Notes: generated by a model from the sequence alone, not told the origin. DNA of 64,000 nucleotides from Microbulbifer flavimaris (GCF_001641755.2 NZ_LRFG02000003.1:372001-436000); one strand, 5' to 3'. Counted from the first letter of the stretch, positions 52,769 through 63,073 are shown. Translations and numbers: made by a program.

Positions 52769-53917
52769 CTACTGCTGGTTATTCTTGAAATTGAGGATGT
52801 CGATGGGCTGCACGGTATCGCCCATATCATTGCCAAAGGCATTGCGCTGATAGGTGATGACCGCCGCAATATCCGCTTCCGACAGCTGGGGACCGAAGGC
52901 CTGCATGGCAGGATTCTTCTCTGAACCATCCACCACGATACTCAGATGTTCTGCCAGCGGACCGGTGGCAATGGCTGAACCGGCAATGGCCGGGAAGGTG
53001 GGCGGTACGCCCTGGCCATTCGCCTGGTGACAGGCAACACAGTTGCGGTCGTACACTTCCTTACCACGGGCAATCAGCTCGTCGAAGGTAAATGTCTTCT
53101 CGGTCAGCTCACGCATTTTTGCCGCTTCCGCCGCGCGCTGCTCCAGCCACTGGTCGTACTCGGCCTGGGGCACGGCCTTGACCACAATCGGCATAAAACC
53201 ATGGTCCTTGCCACAGAGTTCCGCACACTGACCACGATAGATGCCGGGCTCGTCGATGCGCGTCCAGGCCTCATTGATAAAGCCCGGGATAGCGTCCTTC
53301 TTCACTGCCAGATCCGGGACCCACCACGCGTGAATGACGTCATTGGCGGTAATCAGGAAGCGAACCTTCTTGCCCACTGGCAGCACCACCGGCTCATCCA
53401 CTTCGAGCAGGTAACTCTCACCCTTGGGCAACTGGTTATCGATCTGGGCGCGGGGTGTGGAGAGATTGGAAAAGAAGGAGACATCGGCACCCAGGTAGTC
53501 GTATTTCCACTTCCACTGGTAGCCGGTGATCATGATGTCGAGCTCGGCTTCCTCGGTGTCGTAAATATCGTAGAGGGTCTTGGTGGCGGGAATCGCCATC
53601 AGGATCAGAATGACCGTTGGAATGATGGTCCAGACCAGCTCCACCGCGGTGCTTTCATGGAACTGGGCCGCTTTATAGCCCTTGCTCTTGCGGTGACGCC
53701 ACATGCTGTAGAACATCACCGAGAACACCAGCACGCCGATGGCGACACAGATCCAGAAGATCAGCATGTGCAGGTCGTAGGTGGTCTGGGCGACCTCCGT
53801 GACCCCCCGGGGCATGTTGACCCCCCAGCGCTCTGGTGCCTTCTCCTCCGCCACAATACTGCCGGCGGGCAGCGCCGTGGCCACCAAGGCGAACAGCCGA
53901 TTGAAGCCTCTCAACAT
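52769..53917 (-). CDS. ctaC: Cytochrome c oxidase subunit II with fused cytochrome c domain
   Basis: 382 aa. A signal, two membrane helices (about 43-62 and 88-108) and the CuA domain with GQCAELCGKDHGFMPI (the Cys/Cys/His/Met site) are followed from about 290 by a c-type domain with CVACH and a late Met (NPAMQAFGPQLS). The extra heme is a cytochrome c fused to subunit II (caa3-like), as in Pseudomonas. It is the first gene of ctaCDGE. Confidence 0.97.
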   Translation of the reverse strand: MLRGFNRLFALVATALPAGSIVAEEKAPERWGVNMPRGVTEVAQTTYDLHMLIFWICVAIGVLVFSVMFYSMWRHRKSKGYKAAQFHESTAVELVWTIIPTVILILMAIPATKTLYDIYDTEEAELDIMITGYQWKWKYDYLGADVSFFSNLSTPRAQIDNQLPKGESYLLEVDEPVVLPVGKKVRFLITANDVIHAWWVPDLAVKKDAIPGFINEAWTRIDEPGIYRGQCAELCGKDHGFMPIVVKAVPQAEYDQWLEQRAAEAAKMRELTEKTFTFDELIARGKEVYDRNCVACHQANGQGVPPTFPAIAGSAIATGPLAEHLSIVVDGSEKNPAMQAFGPQLSEADIAAVITYQRNAFGNDMGDTVQPIDILNFKNNQQ

Positions 53918-54359
53918 CGCCTACAGATCTCCGTGTATAGCGATCCTCCAGCCGGAGATCGACCGTAACCGGCACTGTTCCTAGATGAAAACGCACCTAG
54001 ATGAGAAGCACCGCTGCGGCCCGCACCCCCTGATGGAGAGTCGTGATTATTATCTTCAGCCGTTGGCTACGCACGGATAACTGGAGTCGCCGCGACCGAA
54101 CACACCGATCCACGGGCTAATCCACACATTCTTTGTGGACATGCTGTAGTAACACAAGACTACATACACTGGGCGGGAAGGGGGTCCCGCGATACTGCCG
54201 TCAGTGCAACTTGTTATTCTTTGTAAAAGATTTTACTTCAGATGTCGTCGTCCGGAAGGTACAACCAACAACCTGTTTTTGTTGCATCTACTTGCACCAT
54301 CAACAGGAACACATCGCCAGCAAAAAGTCAATTAATCCGCCAACTTAAGTCTCTTCCGG
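53918..54359. other. Intergenic region between divergent ctaC and MATE gene
   Basis: This 442-base gap should hold the promoter of the oxidase operon (minus) and of the MATE gene (plus). A short open frame (54133-54348) is not protein-like. A repeated element, CTAGATGA(A/G)AA(A/G), occurs twice at about 53981 and 53997. No confident regulator site was found. Confidence 0.5.
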
Positions 54360-55694
54360 ATGCCGCAGTCACAAAATACCGTCAGCTACCATCGCCGGGT
54401 CTGGAACCTCGCCTGGCCCATGATCCTGAGCAATGTTTCCGTACCCCTCCTGGGTGTGGTGGATACGGCGATCCTTGGCCACCTGCCTTCGCCCGAATAC
54501 CTGTCCGGGGTCGCCATCGGCGCGGCAGTGGTCAGCATGCTGCTGTGGGCGTTCGGGTTCCTTCGCATGGGAACCACCGGCCTCGTGGCCCGCAGTGCCG
54601 ACGGGGGTGAATCCTGGCTGGTTCGGGCCCTCGCCCTCGCCGTCTGCCTCGGTGCTCTGCTCGTTCCCATGGCCTGGCCGCTGATGGGCAGTGCTGTGCA
54701 GTGGATGAACGCCAGTGCCGAGGCCGCACCGCACGCCGAAACCTACCTGAAAATCCGCCTGCTCAGCGCCCCGCTGGCCCTGGCCAACTTTGCCCTGCTG
54801 GGATTTTTCATCGGCCGGCAGGACAGTCGCGCCCCTCTCTACATGTTGCTTGCCGCCAACCTGTTGAATATTGCACTCGACGTGCTGTTTATTATTGGCT
54901 TGGGCATGGGCGCTAGCGGCGCGGCCCTTGCAACGGTATGCGCGGACATTTTTGCATTCGCCCTCGGGCTGTCGTTGTTGCGTCGCGTCGATCGGAACAT
55001 ATTTTCATCCATCAGGCGGATTCTGGACCGAAGTGATTTTTGGCCATGGCGCGCTGGGGGGCCCTGGAAGGAACTGGTGCGCATCAATACAGACCTGTTC
55101 TTTCGCACCTTGCTGTTGCTGTTTACTTTCGCATTCTTCACCGCCCAGGGAGCCAAGCAGGGGGATACGGTACTGGCTGCGAACGCCATCCTGATCCAGT
55201 TGCTGATGATGACCTCTTACGCACTGGATGGCTTCGCCCACGCTACCGAAGCGCTGGTGGGCGATGCCATTTCCCGGCAGTCGCAGCGACAATTCCGGGC
55301 GACTATTCGCGCTGCGGGTCACTGGGCACTGGCCACGGCACTGGTGATCACGCTGGTTTTTATTGCGGGAGAGCCCCTGATTCTTCCATTGTTCACGAAT
55401 CTCGCCCCAGTCCTGACAGAAGCACGCAATGTTTATGGCTGGCTGTGCGCCCTGCCACTGATCGCTGTCTGGAGCTATCAACTCGATGGAGTCTTTATCG
55501 GCGCGGGAAAAAGTCGACAGATGCGGGACACCATGTTTGTGGCCACAGCCCTGGTTTTTTTGCCTTTCTGGTGGCTCACCCAGTCCTGGAACAACCATGG
55601 CGTTTGGTTCAGCCTTTTTTTGTGGTTTACCGCACGGTCCATCGGTCTGCTCATCTATTTTTACTACTACACTTGGAAAAAAATCTGGATCTAA
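54360..55694 (+). CDS. MATE-family multidrug/Na+-driven exporter (DinF-like)
   Basis: 444 aa with about twelve helices. MATE features: WPMILSNVSVPLLGVVDTAILGHL at the N-terminus and TTGLVARSADG, then the second-half repeat from about 235 (FRTLLLLFTFAFFTAQGAKQGD, ALDGFAHATEALVGDAI). The DinF branch is the closest style. Exports cationic compounds with Na+ or H+; substrate unknown. No ribosome site is obvious before ATG 54360. Confidence 0.9.
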   Translation: MPQSQNTVSYHRRVWNLAWPMILSNVSVPLLGVVDTAILGHLPSPEYLSGVAIGAAVVSMLLWAFGFLRMGTTGLVARSADGGESWLVRALALAVCLGALLVPMAWPLMGSAVQWMNASAEAAPHAETYLKIRLLSAPLALANFALLGFFIGRQDSRAPLYMLLAANLLNIALDVLFIIGLGMGASGAALATVCADIFAFALGLSLLRRVDRNIFSSIRRILDRSDFWPWRAGGPWKELVRINTDLFFRTLLLLFTFAFFTAQGAKQGDTVLAANAILIQLLMMTSYALDGFAHATEALVGDAISRQSQRQFRATIRAAGHWALATALVITLVFIAGEPLILPLFTNLAPVLTEARNVYGWLCALPLIAVWSYQLDGVFIGAGKSRQMRDTMFVATALVFLPFWWLTQSWNNHGVWFSLFLWFTARSIGLLIYFYYYTWKKIWI

Positions 55695-55827
55695 AAGGGC
55701 GATACCGGTTTCTTCTGCCAGCGATAGCAAGCTACTCCGACTGCAAGGATGCAATCCGCATCTCGCTCAAAGCAGTATCGAGGTAACGAAAGCGGCCTGA
55801 GGGTTCCGGCGTTGACAGTACCGGTAT

Positions 55828-56499
55828 ATGGCGCAAAACGAATACCAGACCATCAAAGATGTCATCCAGCGCACTGTGGCAGCCGAACAGCGCAATGGAT
55901 CCCTCCCCGGCAGCCTGCGCGAAAACCTGCACGCACTACACCATACGGTCCACCTGCCACCGGGCGACGGAATGTTGATACTTTCGACCTTTGCCGTCCG
56001 TTACCTGGAGGCGCTGCCGAGCTGGCTCGAGCAGATGGTCAACTTATGCCATGCTGCCGGGATTTCCACGCGGACGATGCGGCGCCTTGCCCGCCGCACT
56101 TTTGCCAGGGCAGAGCGCACAGCCAGCTCGATGGGACAGCCACTCTCTCTGCAAGAGCTGCTGCCATACGGTTACCTCTGCCACCGCCTTCTCGAGGAGG
56201 CCAATGACCGATTGCAATTCGCCTTTGGCATACCATTACTGCCAATGGACCCCATGGTGGCGAACCTGGTAACCCGGGAATTGATTGGTGAGGACAGGGC
56301 GGCTGCATTGGACCGCATCTGCCTGAGGGCAGCACGGGACTTCGATGACGTACAGTTGGCGAGCGAGCGCGTTGTGGCACTGATTGTCGGGCGTCAGTGT
56401 CACTCCGCCACGCCGGGCTGCTGGCCAGACTTCGCACAAGAAATGCAAATCCGCCTACTGGCTCCTGAAATGGAGCCAGCAATGGAGGTTCTTCACTGA
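55828..56499 (+). CDS. Unknown helical protein
   Basis: 223 aa, no membrane segment and no signal peptide. It opens MAQNEYQTIKDVIQRTVAAE and is largely helical, with RTMRRLARRTFARAERTASS basic in the middle. No family is recognised. It follows the MATE gene by 133 bases on the same strand, and no ribosome site is obvious, so start choice is uncertain. Confidence 0.65.
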   Translation: MAQNEYQTIKDVIQRTVAAEQRNGSLPGSLRENLHALHHTVHLPPGDGMLILSTFAVRYLEALPSWLEQMVNLCHAAGISTRTMRRLARRTFARAERTASSMGQPLSLQELLPYGYLCHRLLEEANDRLQFAFGIPLLPMDPMVANLVTRELIGEDRAAALDRICLRAARDFDDVQLASERVVALIVGRQCHSATPGCWPDFAQEMQIRLLAPEMEPAMEVLH

Positions 56500-56743
56500 C
56501 AGCCTGTACGTAAACGCTAACCAGCGTCCGGGCTCAATCATTTCCTGGCACCAGAGTGTGCGCAAGCCGATCACAATAAGAGTACGCAGGATGGAGAGCT
56601 TGGGCGGATCCGTTTCGCAGTCTGATCCGCTGGTTCTTTTTGTGCGACTTCTATCAAGACCATCCAGCAAAAGCATTCAACAGAACGATCGTAAAAAAGG
56701 CGCTTTGTGAATCAGCGTCAGTCCCGGTGCCCGTTTGATTTTT

Positions 56744-57583
56744 TCAAACACCCTGACTGGTACTCAGTGGCCGCTGCTGGTGACGAACCACCTGTTTCCA
56801 GTTAGCAAGAAATTTTCCATGCCCCTGCAACAGGGCCCGATAGAGACTGTCGACGCGGCGGCGGAGTCCGGCGTTGTGAAAATACAGGGCACCACTGCGA
56901 ATCGAATAGCCATCGGGATTATCGGCCAGTAATTGTATCAATTTTTCCCTGCGGGAGAGGTAATGCTCGATACTATCGCGGGAGAAATTACCCGGCTGAT
57001 AGTAGTCCAACACCTCGCGTTGTATTTCCATTTCCACGAGCTGCCGCGTCTTGCTGTCCAGCGCACTGGCTGCAAGCTTTGCGGAAAGATCTACCCTGAG
57101 ATCCTCCAGATAGCGATCGGCAGCCTGTGCGGAAACCCGGAGCCGGCGAATCTTCCGTTGCTGACGCTTGCTGGCCTTGCGCTCAGTCAGGCTTGCCGGG
57201 TCCAGCACGCCATCCTGGGCCAGATCACCAAGGGGACCATAAATCGTGCCGTGTTGGCGAATACTGTTTTCCGTCATGGAGGCACAAAGCTGTTCTGCTT
57301 CGACGGCCCGACGCCCGGGCTCGGTGTCGAGAATTTTTTCTGGCAACTCAGCCACCGCTACCTGCAGGGAGATCTCCTCCTGGCGATGAAAGTCCGGCTT
57401 GGTCCCCCAGTCGTTACGCTGCAGCCTGAACAGGGATAGCAACCCCTGATTGACACAACTGGAGAGAAGGTGCGCGGCCTGTTGGCGATCCATCTGTTGC
57501 CGGCGCTGCCACTCTCCCCAGACCAGCGAAGCGCAGATGAGCAATCCGCCAAGTACTGCGAACAGCGGGATTGTTTTTTTCAC
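56744..57583 (-). CDS. Single-anchor unknown protein
   Basis: 279 aa with one N-terminal helix (about 5-22), then helical coiled-coil-like sequence rich in Gln, Arg and Leu (DRQQAAHLLSSCVNQGLLSL, KASKRQQRKIRRLRVSAQAA). It starts 17 bases after the YheV gene, on the same strand. Function unknown. It may be a periplasmic protein held to the inner membrane. Confidence 0.75.
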   Translation of the reverse strand: MKKTIPLFAVLGGLLICASLVWGEWQRRQQMDRQQAAHLLSSCVNQGLLSLFRLQRNDWGTKPDFHRQEEISLQVAVAELPEKILDTEPGRRAVEAEQLCASMTENSIRQHGTIYGPLGDLAQDGVLDPASLTERKASKRQQRKIRRLRVSAQAADRYLEDLRVDLSAKLAASALDSKTRQLVEMEIQREVLDYYQPGNFSRDSIEHYLSRREKLIQLLADNPDGYSIRSGALYFHNAGLRRRVDSLYRALLQGHGKFLANWKQVVRHQQRPLSTSQGV

Positions 57584-57600
57584 AGAGCAGAAACCCCGCT

Positions 57601-57888
57601 TTAGTGACGGTTTTTATTGTCTTTTTTATTCTGCTTCCCCGAGGAGGGATCGAGAATTTTTACCGGAGCCTCTATTTCCTCCTGACGACGCCGTTCATTG
57701 ACGCGCGTCGGTATCTCTGCAGGACTCGACTGCAGGCGAATTTCATCCTTGAATCCACAGGAGACACATTCGCGGTAGTTTTTTTCCCCGATACGGTAAT
57801 TGACGATGGTATCCATTTCACTACAACGGGGGCAGACCGCCCCCGCGATAAAGCGCTTCTTCACTGCTTTCTTTTCTTCATCCCGCAT
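57601..57888 (-). CDS. yheV: YheV-family zinc-ribbon protein
   Basis: 95 aa. Two C-x-x-C knuckles, VCPRCSEMD and ECVSCGFKD (about residues 19-22 and 40-43), form the YheV zinc ribbon; the C-terminus is basic. It is adjacent to prlC in Pseudomonas and here (23-base gap). Function is unknown. Confidence 0.9.
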   Translation of the reverse strand: MRDEEKKAVKKRFIAGAVCPRCSEMDTIVNYRIGEKNYRECVSCGFKDEIRLQSSPAEIPTRVNERRRQEEIEAPVKILDPSSGKQNKKDNKNRH

Positions 57889-57911
57889 AGCGTACCTCTT
57901 TCAGTGTGCGG

Positions 57912-59936
57912 TCAGGACTCGATGCCGGAGTGTCTCAGCAGGGCGTCTATTTCCGGTCCGCGCCCGCGGAACTCCGTGAATAGCTCCAGGGCGTCGCGGC
58001 TGCCCCCCTGCTCCAGGATAGTCTGCAGAAAATGCCCGCCGGTTTCCTGGTCAAAGATTCCATTTTCCTCAAACAGGGAAAACGCATCTGCAGACAGGAC
58101 TTCCGCCCATTTATAGCTGTAGTACCCTGCCGCATAGCCACCGGCAAAGATATGGCTGAAGCTATTCTGAAAGCGGTTCAATGGTGATACCGGCACCACG
58201 GCCACCTCCCTACGCACTTCGTCGAGCAGAGCCTGGATTTCTTCGGCAGACGGGCTCTGCTCGAGGGAGTGCAAGCGGAAATCAAACAGGGCAAACTCCA
58301 GTTGCCGCACAGTGAACATGGCGGACTGAAAATTTTTCGCGGCCAGCATTTTTTCCAACAGGACCTCGGGCAAGGGCTCACCGGTATCGTAATGACCCGA
58401 AATCATCTCAATTGCCTCGGGCTCCCAGCACCAGTTTTCCAGGAACTGGCTGGGTAGCTCGACGGCATCCCAGGCCACACCGTTAATACCTGAAACCGGG
58501 CTCACGTCCACTTTCGTCAACATGTGATGCAGGCCGTGTCCAAACTCGTGGAACAGCGTCGTCACTTCATAGTGGGTGAGGAGTGCGGGCTTTCCGCCGG
58601 CAGGCGGACTGAAATTGCAGACCAGGTAGGCCACCGGTAACTGCAGGCCGTCGCTGCCCTGGCGGCGCGTGGTGACAGTGTCCATCCAGGCACCGCCGCG
58701 CTTTTTCTCCCTGGCGAAAGGATCCAGGTAGAAACCCGCCAGCTTGTCGCCATCCCGCTTCAGCCAGAAAAACTGCACGTCCGGATGCCAGACGGCAACG
58801 GAGGGGTCGGCCTCTACCGTTACACCGAACAGGCGCGCCACCACGGCAAAGAGTCCCGACAGCACCCTGGGGAACGGGAAGTAGGGCCTCAGCTCTTCCT
58901 GGCTCACCGCATAGCGATCGCGCTTGAGCTTTTCTGCGGCCCAGGCAATATCCCAGGGCTGCAGCTGGTCCAGGCCCAGCTCGGTGCTGGCAAAGGCCTG
59001 CAATTGCGCAAACTCGCGCTCGGCGGCGGGCCGCGCGCGGCGGGCGAGGTTGTGGAGGAACTCCAGTACCGTGCTGCTGTTCTCTGCCATTTTACTGGCC
59101 AGGGAGAGGTCGGCGTAGTTTTCGAAGCCCAACAACTGCGCTTGCCGGGCCCGCAGGGCGAGAATCTCGGTCATCACCGGCGTATTGTCGAAGCGACCGG
59201 CATCTGTGCCCTGATCGGATGCACGGGAGACGAAAGCCTGATGGACCATCTGGCGCAGCTCCCTATTGTCCGCATGGGTCATCGCGGCCAGGTAGCTGGG
59301 CCCGTCAAGGGTGATCATCCAGCCCGACTCACCGCGGCTTTCCGCGGCAGCCCTGGCTGCTGCCAGTGCCGTGTCGGGTAGCCCAGAGAGCTCGGCCTCA
59401 TCCTCCGTGCGGTAGCTCCAGGCGTTAGTGGCATCGAGCACATTGTTGGCAAAGGTACTGGATAGCTCTGAGAGCCGGCGGCTGTTGGCGGCAAACTGCG
59501 CTCTCTCCTCGCCCTCCAGGGCGACACCGCCGAGGCGGAAGTCACGCAAACCCAGCTCGATGCTCTTGCGGCGCGCCTGGGGCCACTGGCTGAACTCCGG
59601 GCTATCGGCGAGCAGGCGGTAAACCTCGTATAGTTCGCGGTTCTGGCCCAGCTCGGTCCAGTAGTCGGTGATCTTGGCCAGCGCGGCTTCATAGGGGGCA
59701 CGCCAGGGACCGCTGAGTACGCTGTTCAGGTGGCTTACCGGGGAAAATGCCCGGCTGAGCCGGTCGTGGGCTTCATCCAGGGGCGACAGCGTGGTGTCCC
59801 AACCCGGCTCGTAAAGGCCCGTCTGCAGCCTGGCACGACACGCCTCGAGGTGGGCATCGATGGCCGCCGGGACGTGCTCAGGGTCGAGCCGGTCAAAGCT
59901 GGGGAGGAGCGGGAGGTCTTGCAGCGGGTTTGACAT
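57912..59936 (-). CDS. prlC: Oligopeptidase A
   Basis: 674 aa, full-length M3 peptidase. The zinc site H463-E-F-G-H467 lies in TLFHEFGHGLHHMLTKV; the third ligand Glu is in the following WDAVELPSQFLENW. It degrades signal peptides and short peptides in the cytoplasm. It is divergent from the gamma-carbonic anhydrase gene, as in Pseudomonas. Confidence 0.97.
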   Translation of the reverse strand: MSNPLQDLPLLPSFDRLDPEHVPAAIDAHLEACRARLQTGLYEPGWDTTLSPLDEAHDRLSRAFSPVSHLNSVLSGPWRAPYEAALAKITDYWTELGQNRELYEVYRLLADSPEFSQWPQARRKSIELGLRDFRLGGVALEGEERAQFAANSRRLSELSSTFANNVLDATNAWSYRTEDEAELSGLPDTALAAARAAAESRGESGWMITLDGPSYLAAMTHADNRELRQMVHQAFVSRASDQGTDAGRFDNTPVMTEILALRARQAQLLGFENYADLSLASKMAENSSTVLEFLHNLARRARPAAEREFAQLQAFASTELGLDQLQPWDIAWAAEKLKRDRYAVSQEELRPYFPFPRVLSGLFAVVARLFGVTVEADPSVAVWHPDVQFFWLKRDGDKLAGFYLDPFAREKKRGGAWMDTVTTRRQGSDGLQLPVAYLVCNFSPPAGGKPALLTHYEVTTLFHEFGHGLHHMLTKVDVSPVSGINGVAWDAVELPSQFLENWCWEPEAIEMISGHYDTGEPLPEVLLEKMLAAKNFQSAMFTVRQLEFALFDFRLHSLEQSPSAEEIQALLDEVRREVAVVPVSPLNRFQNSFSHIFAGGYAAGYYSYKWAEVLSADAFSLFEENGIFDQETGGHFLQTILEQGGSRDALELFTEFRGRGPEIDALLRHSGIES

Positions 59937-60044
59937 AAAACACCTTATTTCAGATTACCGTTGGCTCGCGTCGGCATCGCGACAGCCTTGCTAGCGGTTA
60001 TCATAGGGGAGTAAATCAGAGCCCGATTGTACAGGAGGTTGTCC

Positions 60045-60605
60045 ATGTCCCCACTGCGTGCCCACGGTAATGGCGCAGATCAGAAGTATCCCCAGCTCGG
60101 CGACAACGTCTACGTGGATCCCCAGGCCGCCGTGATTGGAGATGTCGCCATCGGCGAGGACAGCTCCGTATGGCCAATGGCGGTGGTGCGTGGAGACATG
60201 CATCGCATCCGTATCGGCGCCCGCACCAGCGTCCAGGATGGTGCCGTGCTGCACATTACCCACGCCGGCCCCTTTAATCCCGATGGCTGGCCCCTGGTAA
60301 TCGGCGACGACGTGACCATTGGCCACAAGGCCTGCCTGCACGGCTGCACCGTGGGCAACCGGGTGCTGGTCGGCATCGGTTCCATCGTCATGGACGGCGC
60401 GGTGATCGAAGATGAGGTGGTACTGGCCGCAGGAGCCCTGGTGCCGCCGGGCAAAAAGCTCGAGAGCGGCTACCTGTATGTTGGCGCCCCCTGTAAGCAG
60501 GCCCGCCCACTGAGTGACAAAGAGCGGGAGTTCTTCCGCTACTCAGCGCAGAATTACGTGAAACTGAAAAATGATTACCTGCTCGCGGAGCAGGTACAGA
60601 GCTGA
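60045..60605 (+). CDS. Gamma-class carbonic anhydrase family protein (YrdA-like)
   Basis: 186 aa from ATG 60045, preceded by AGGAGG at six bases; a TTG start at 60027 is not needed. It is a left-handed beta-helix of hexapeptide repeats, with H in VLHITHAG and HKACLHGC as metal ligands near residues 75-100. The family binds metal; carbonic anhydrase activity is not certain in YrdA-type proteins. Confidence 0.93.
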   Translation: MSPLRAHGNGADQKYPQLGDNVYVDPQAAVIGDVAIGEDSSVWPMAVVRGDMHRIRIGARTSVQDGAVLHITHAGPFNPDGWPLVIGDDVTIGHKACLHGCTVGNRVLVGIGSIVMDGAVIEDEVVLAAGALVPPGKKLESGYLYVGAPCKQARPLSDKEREFFRYSAQNYVKLKNDYLLAEQVQS

Positions 60606-60739
60606 GCATTTGCCTGACGCGTCCCACAATACCGTCCCTGGGCTTTGCCAGCTGTCAGGGTGCGGGATCTGTGTCCGGCCCTGTCATGCTGGGCACGAGC
60701 TTTTCACGTTCGCAAACCCACCGCAAACCGACTGACAGC

Positions 60740-61579
60740 ATGACTAGCAACCCAGACCTGGCCCAGTGGCATCAATGCATTGCCAACCTGCTGGACTGCG
60801 ACTCTGACTCAGAGCGTATCGCCGAACTGCTCAGGGGCACCGAAGCGCTGGTGCGTGGCAACAGCAGCATGGCGATCCTCTACCCTGCGGATGGCTCACC
60901 GGAAGTTACCCATCACCGGCTCCTTGCCAATGAACATCCCAGTATGCAAGTGGACCGCTACGTGGATGGTGCCTACCTGCTGGATCCTTTTTACCGGTCC
61001 GCCGCGGACGAGCACAGGGAGGGCCTTTTCTTACTGCGTGAGGTGGCTCCCGATGCATTCGGCAAAACCGAGTACTTCCGTGTCTACTACCGCGAAGCCA
61101 GGTTGATTGACGAAGCCTGCTTCCTGGTGCGCAGTGAGGAGGGAGTTATTGCCAGCCTGTCGATTGGTCGCGCCCCGGACCCGGGCAGCGCACGCTTTAC
61201 CCGGCAAGAGATGGTTCTGTTGAAGGCGCTGTCACCGCTGGTGGAAAAGATCCTGAAGAGGTGGATACACAACCGCAACAGGGCGATGCCAAGCCGGGAG
61301 AATTTCGGCAAGCGCCTGGACAGTGCGCTGCATCATTTTGGCAGCTCGGTGCTGACCCACCGTGAGTGCGAAGTACTGCATATGACCATGCGCGGACACT
61401 CGATCAAATCCATGGCGGAGAGACTCGACGCGAGCGTCGACACCATTAAAACCCACCGCAAGCACATCTACGCCAAGCTCGATGTCAGCTCGCAGTCGGA
61501 ACTGTTTTATCTTTTCATCAGTGCTCTGCGCCATCACAGCGGCACCAATCCGGATCCCCTCGCTGCTCTGCACATTTAA
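60740..61579 (+). CDS. LuxR-type HTH transcriptional regulator
   Basis: 279 aa from ATG 60740; the open frame to 60671 is unlikely. The N-terminal 190 residues form a helical/beta sensor of unknown ligand. The C-terminus (about 212-275) is a GerE/LuxR helix-turn-helix: LTHRECEVLHMTMRGHS, then MAERLDASVDTIKTHRKHIYAKL. It is not a two-component receiver. It is convergent with an FAD amine oxidase and probably controls it. Confidence 0.9.
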   Translation: MTSNPDLAQWHQCIANLLDCDSDSERIAELLRGTEALVRGNSSMAILYPADGSPEVTHHRLLANEHPSMQVDRYVDGAYLLDPFYRSAADEHREGLFLLREVAPDAFGKTEYFRVYYREARLIDEACFLVRSEEGVIASLSIGRAPDPGSARFTRQEMVLLKALSPLVEKILKRWIHNRNRAMPSRENFGKRLDSALHHFGSSVLTHRECEVLHMTMRGHSIKSMAERLDASVDTIKTHRKHIYAKLDVSSQSELFYLFISALRHHSGTNPDPLAALHI

Positions 61580-61657
61580 CTTCCCGCTCTTCTGCGCGAT
61601 GGCAGAAAAAAACAATCAAGAGAGTGTTTATACGGAAACCAGTGTTCCGCAAGGACT

Positions 61658-63073
61658 CTATTTGGGTGTCAGAGGAAAACCCAGAAATTCCACCAGCCTC
61701 ACCCAGGGCACGCGCCAGCCTCCCTTTTCATCCAGCGTATCCAAGGCGTACATGGTGATCTTGGCCCCGATCCAGCGGAAGGGCTCCGGCGGAATATAGG
61801 CCGGCGTGGTACGGGCAAATTTCAATTCGCGTTCCGGTACCTTTTCATCATCGAGGATTGCCAGTGCCACCCGCGCACCGAAGCGAGTCGCTGTCACCCC
61901 GAAGCCGGAATATCCACCGGCGTACAACATTCTTCCACCGTGGTAGTGCTGGTAGTGCACAGCCATCCGCGTTGTCAGTGCGATGGGGCCGCTCCAGGCA
62001 TGGCTGAAGCGGACATCTCTGAGCGTGGGGAAAGTGCGGTAAAAATTGTCAATCAGACGTAAATAAGGGGGCGGTGTCTTGTCCTCGTCCGGGTCTGTAT
62101 TGTTGCCGAAGAAATAATCCAGCCGGCCGCCAAACAGGATGCGATTGTCGGCAGTCAGGCGCATATAGTTCAACTGGGTGCGGGTATCATAGATGCCCTG
62201 ACGGTTCTGCCAGCCGATCGCTGCGAGCTGCGACTCCGTCAGGGGTTCTGTGAGCACGATACGATCGCGAATGGCGGCAACCCGCTTGCGGATTTTCTTG
62301 TTGCCGGCGGCAAACGCATTGGTGGCCAGCAGTACCTTGTTGGCGCGGATACTACCCCGGGGGGTGCTCACCAGAACTGCACCATCTTTCTCGGCGTTGT
62401 TATCCATTGGCGAGTTTTCATAAATCCGCACGCCCAGCGCGAGAGCGACCCGCTTCAGTCCCCAGGCCAGTTTGGCCGGGTGCACAGTGCCACTGCGTTT
62501 TTTTGACCAGAGTCCGCCTTTAAACAGCGGCGATTTCACCTCCCGCTGCACGGCCTGCTCATCGAGCAGGTGGGCGTCGTGGCCGTAGTGACGGTAGAGC
62601 GCATACTCCTTTTCAATATCGGCGAGGCCTTCCTCGCCGATGGCAACCGTCAGCTCCCCACCCCACTCCAGGTCGCAGTCGATACCATAGCGCTCGATCG
62701 TCTCGCGAAATCCGTCGAGATTATCCTTACCCAGGCGTTCCAGGATCTCCATATCCTGCGGGTACAGGCGCTGGGCATTGGCCAATCCGTGCATTACCGA
62801 GGTGGACAGGATTGCCGCAGGGCGTCCGGAAGCGCCGATGGCAATGCTGCGGGCTTCAATCAGGACAACATCCCGCTCAGGGTTAGCCTCCTTGGCCTGT
62901 ACCGCGGCCCACAGACCCGTGAAACCACCACCGACGATCAGCAGGTCGCAGGAGTGAGAACCCCGCAGGGCCGGTTCGTCCCGGGGGCGCTCGGGGGCAT
63001 CCAGCCAATAGGGAAAGAAAGAGGTGTCCCGCAATGCCTGCAGGGCATCAGCCCTGGTCTGTTCGTCGCACAT
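61658..63073 (-). CDS. FAD-dependent amine/amino-acid oxidase (DAO family)
   Basis: 471 aa from ATG 63073; a TTG start at 63085 would add four residues. The FAD fold opens CDLLIVGGGFTGLWAAVQAKE (G-x-G-x-x-G, about 43-63), followed by VVLIEARSIAIGASGRPAA. The rest is D-amino-acid-oxidase/gamma-glutamylputrescine-oxidase-like (W-S-G-P-I in the C-terminal part, YAGGYSGFGVTATRFGARV). It oxidises an amine or amino acid; substrate unknown. It is convergent with the LuxR gene, and an inverted repeat lies upstream of its promoter. Confidence 0.9.
   Translation of the reverse strand: MCDEQTRADALQALRDTSFFPYWLDAPERPRDEPALRGSHSCDLLIVGGGFTGLWAAVQAKEANPERDVVLIEARSIAIGASGRPAAILSTSVMHGLANAQRLYPQDMEILERLGKDNLDGFRETIERYGIDCDLEWGGELTVAIGEEGLADIEKEYALYRHYGHDAHLLDEQAVQREVKSPLFKGGLWSKKRSGTVHPAKLAWGLKRVALALGVRIYENSPMDNNAEKDGAVLVSTPRGSIRANKVLLATNAFAAGNKKIRKRVAAIRDRIVLTEPLTESQLAAIGWQNRQGIYDTRTQLNYMRLTADNRILFGGRLDYFFGNNTDPDEDKTPPPYLRLIDNFYRTFPTLRDVRFSHAWSGPIALTTRMAVHYQHYHGGRMLYAGGYSGFGVTATRFGARVALAILDDEKVPERELKFARTTPAYIPPEPFRWIGAKITMYALDTLDEKGGWRVPWVRLVEFLGFPLTPK

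Noticed and set aside
54133..54348. Short plus-strand frame upstream of the MATE gene
   Set aside because: It is Cys/Thr/Pro-rich with no ribosome site; probably leader sequence.
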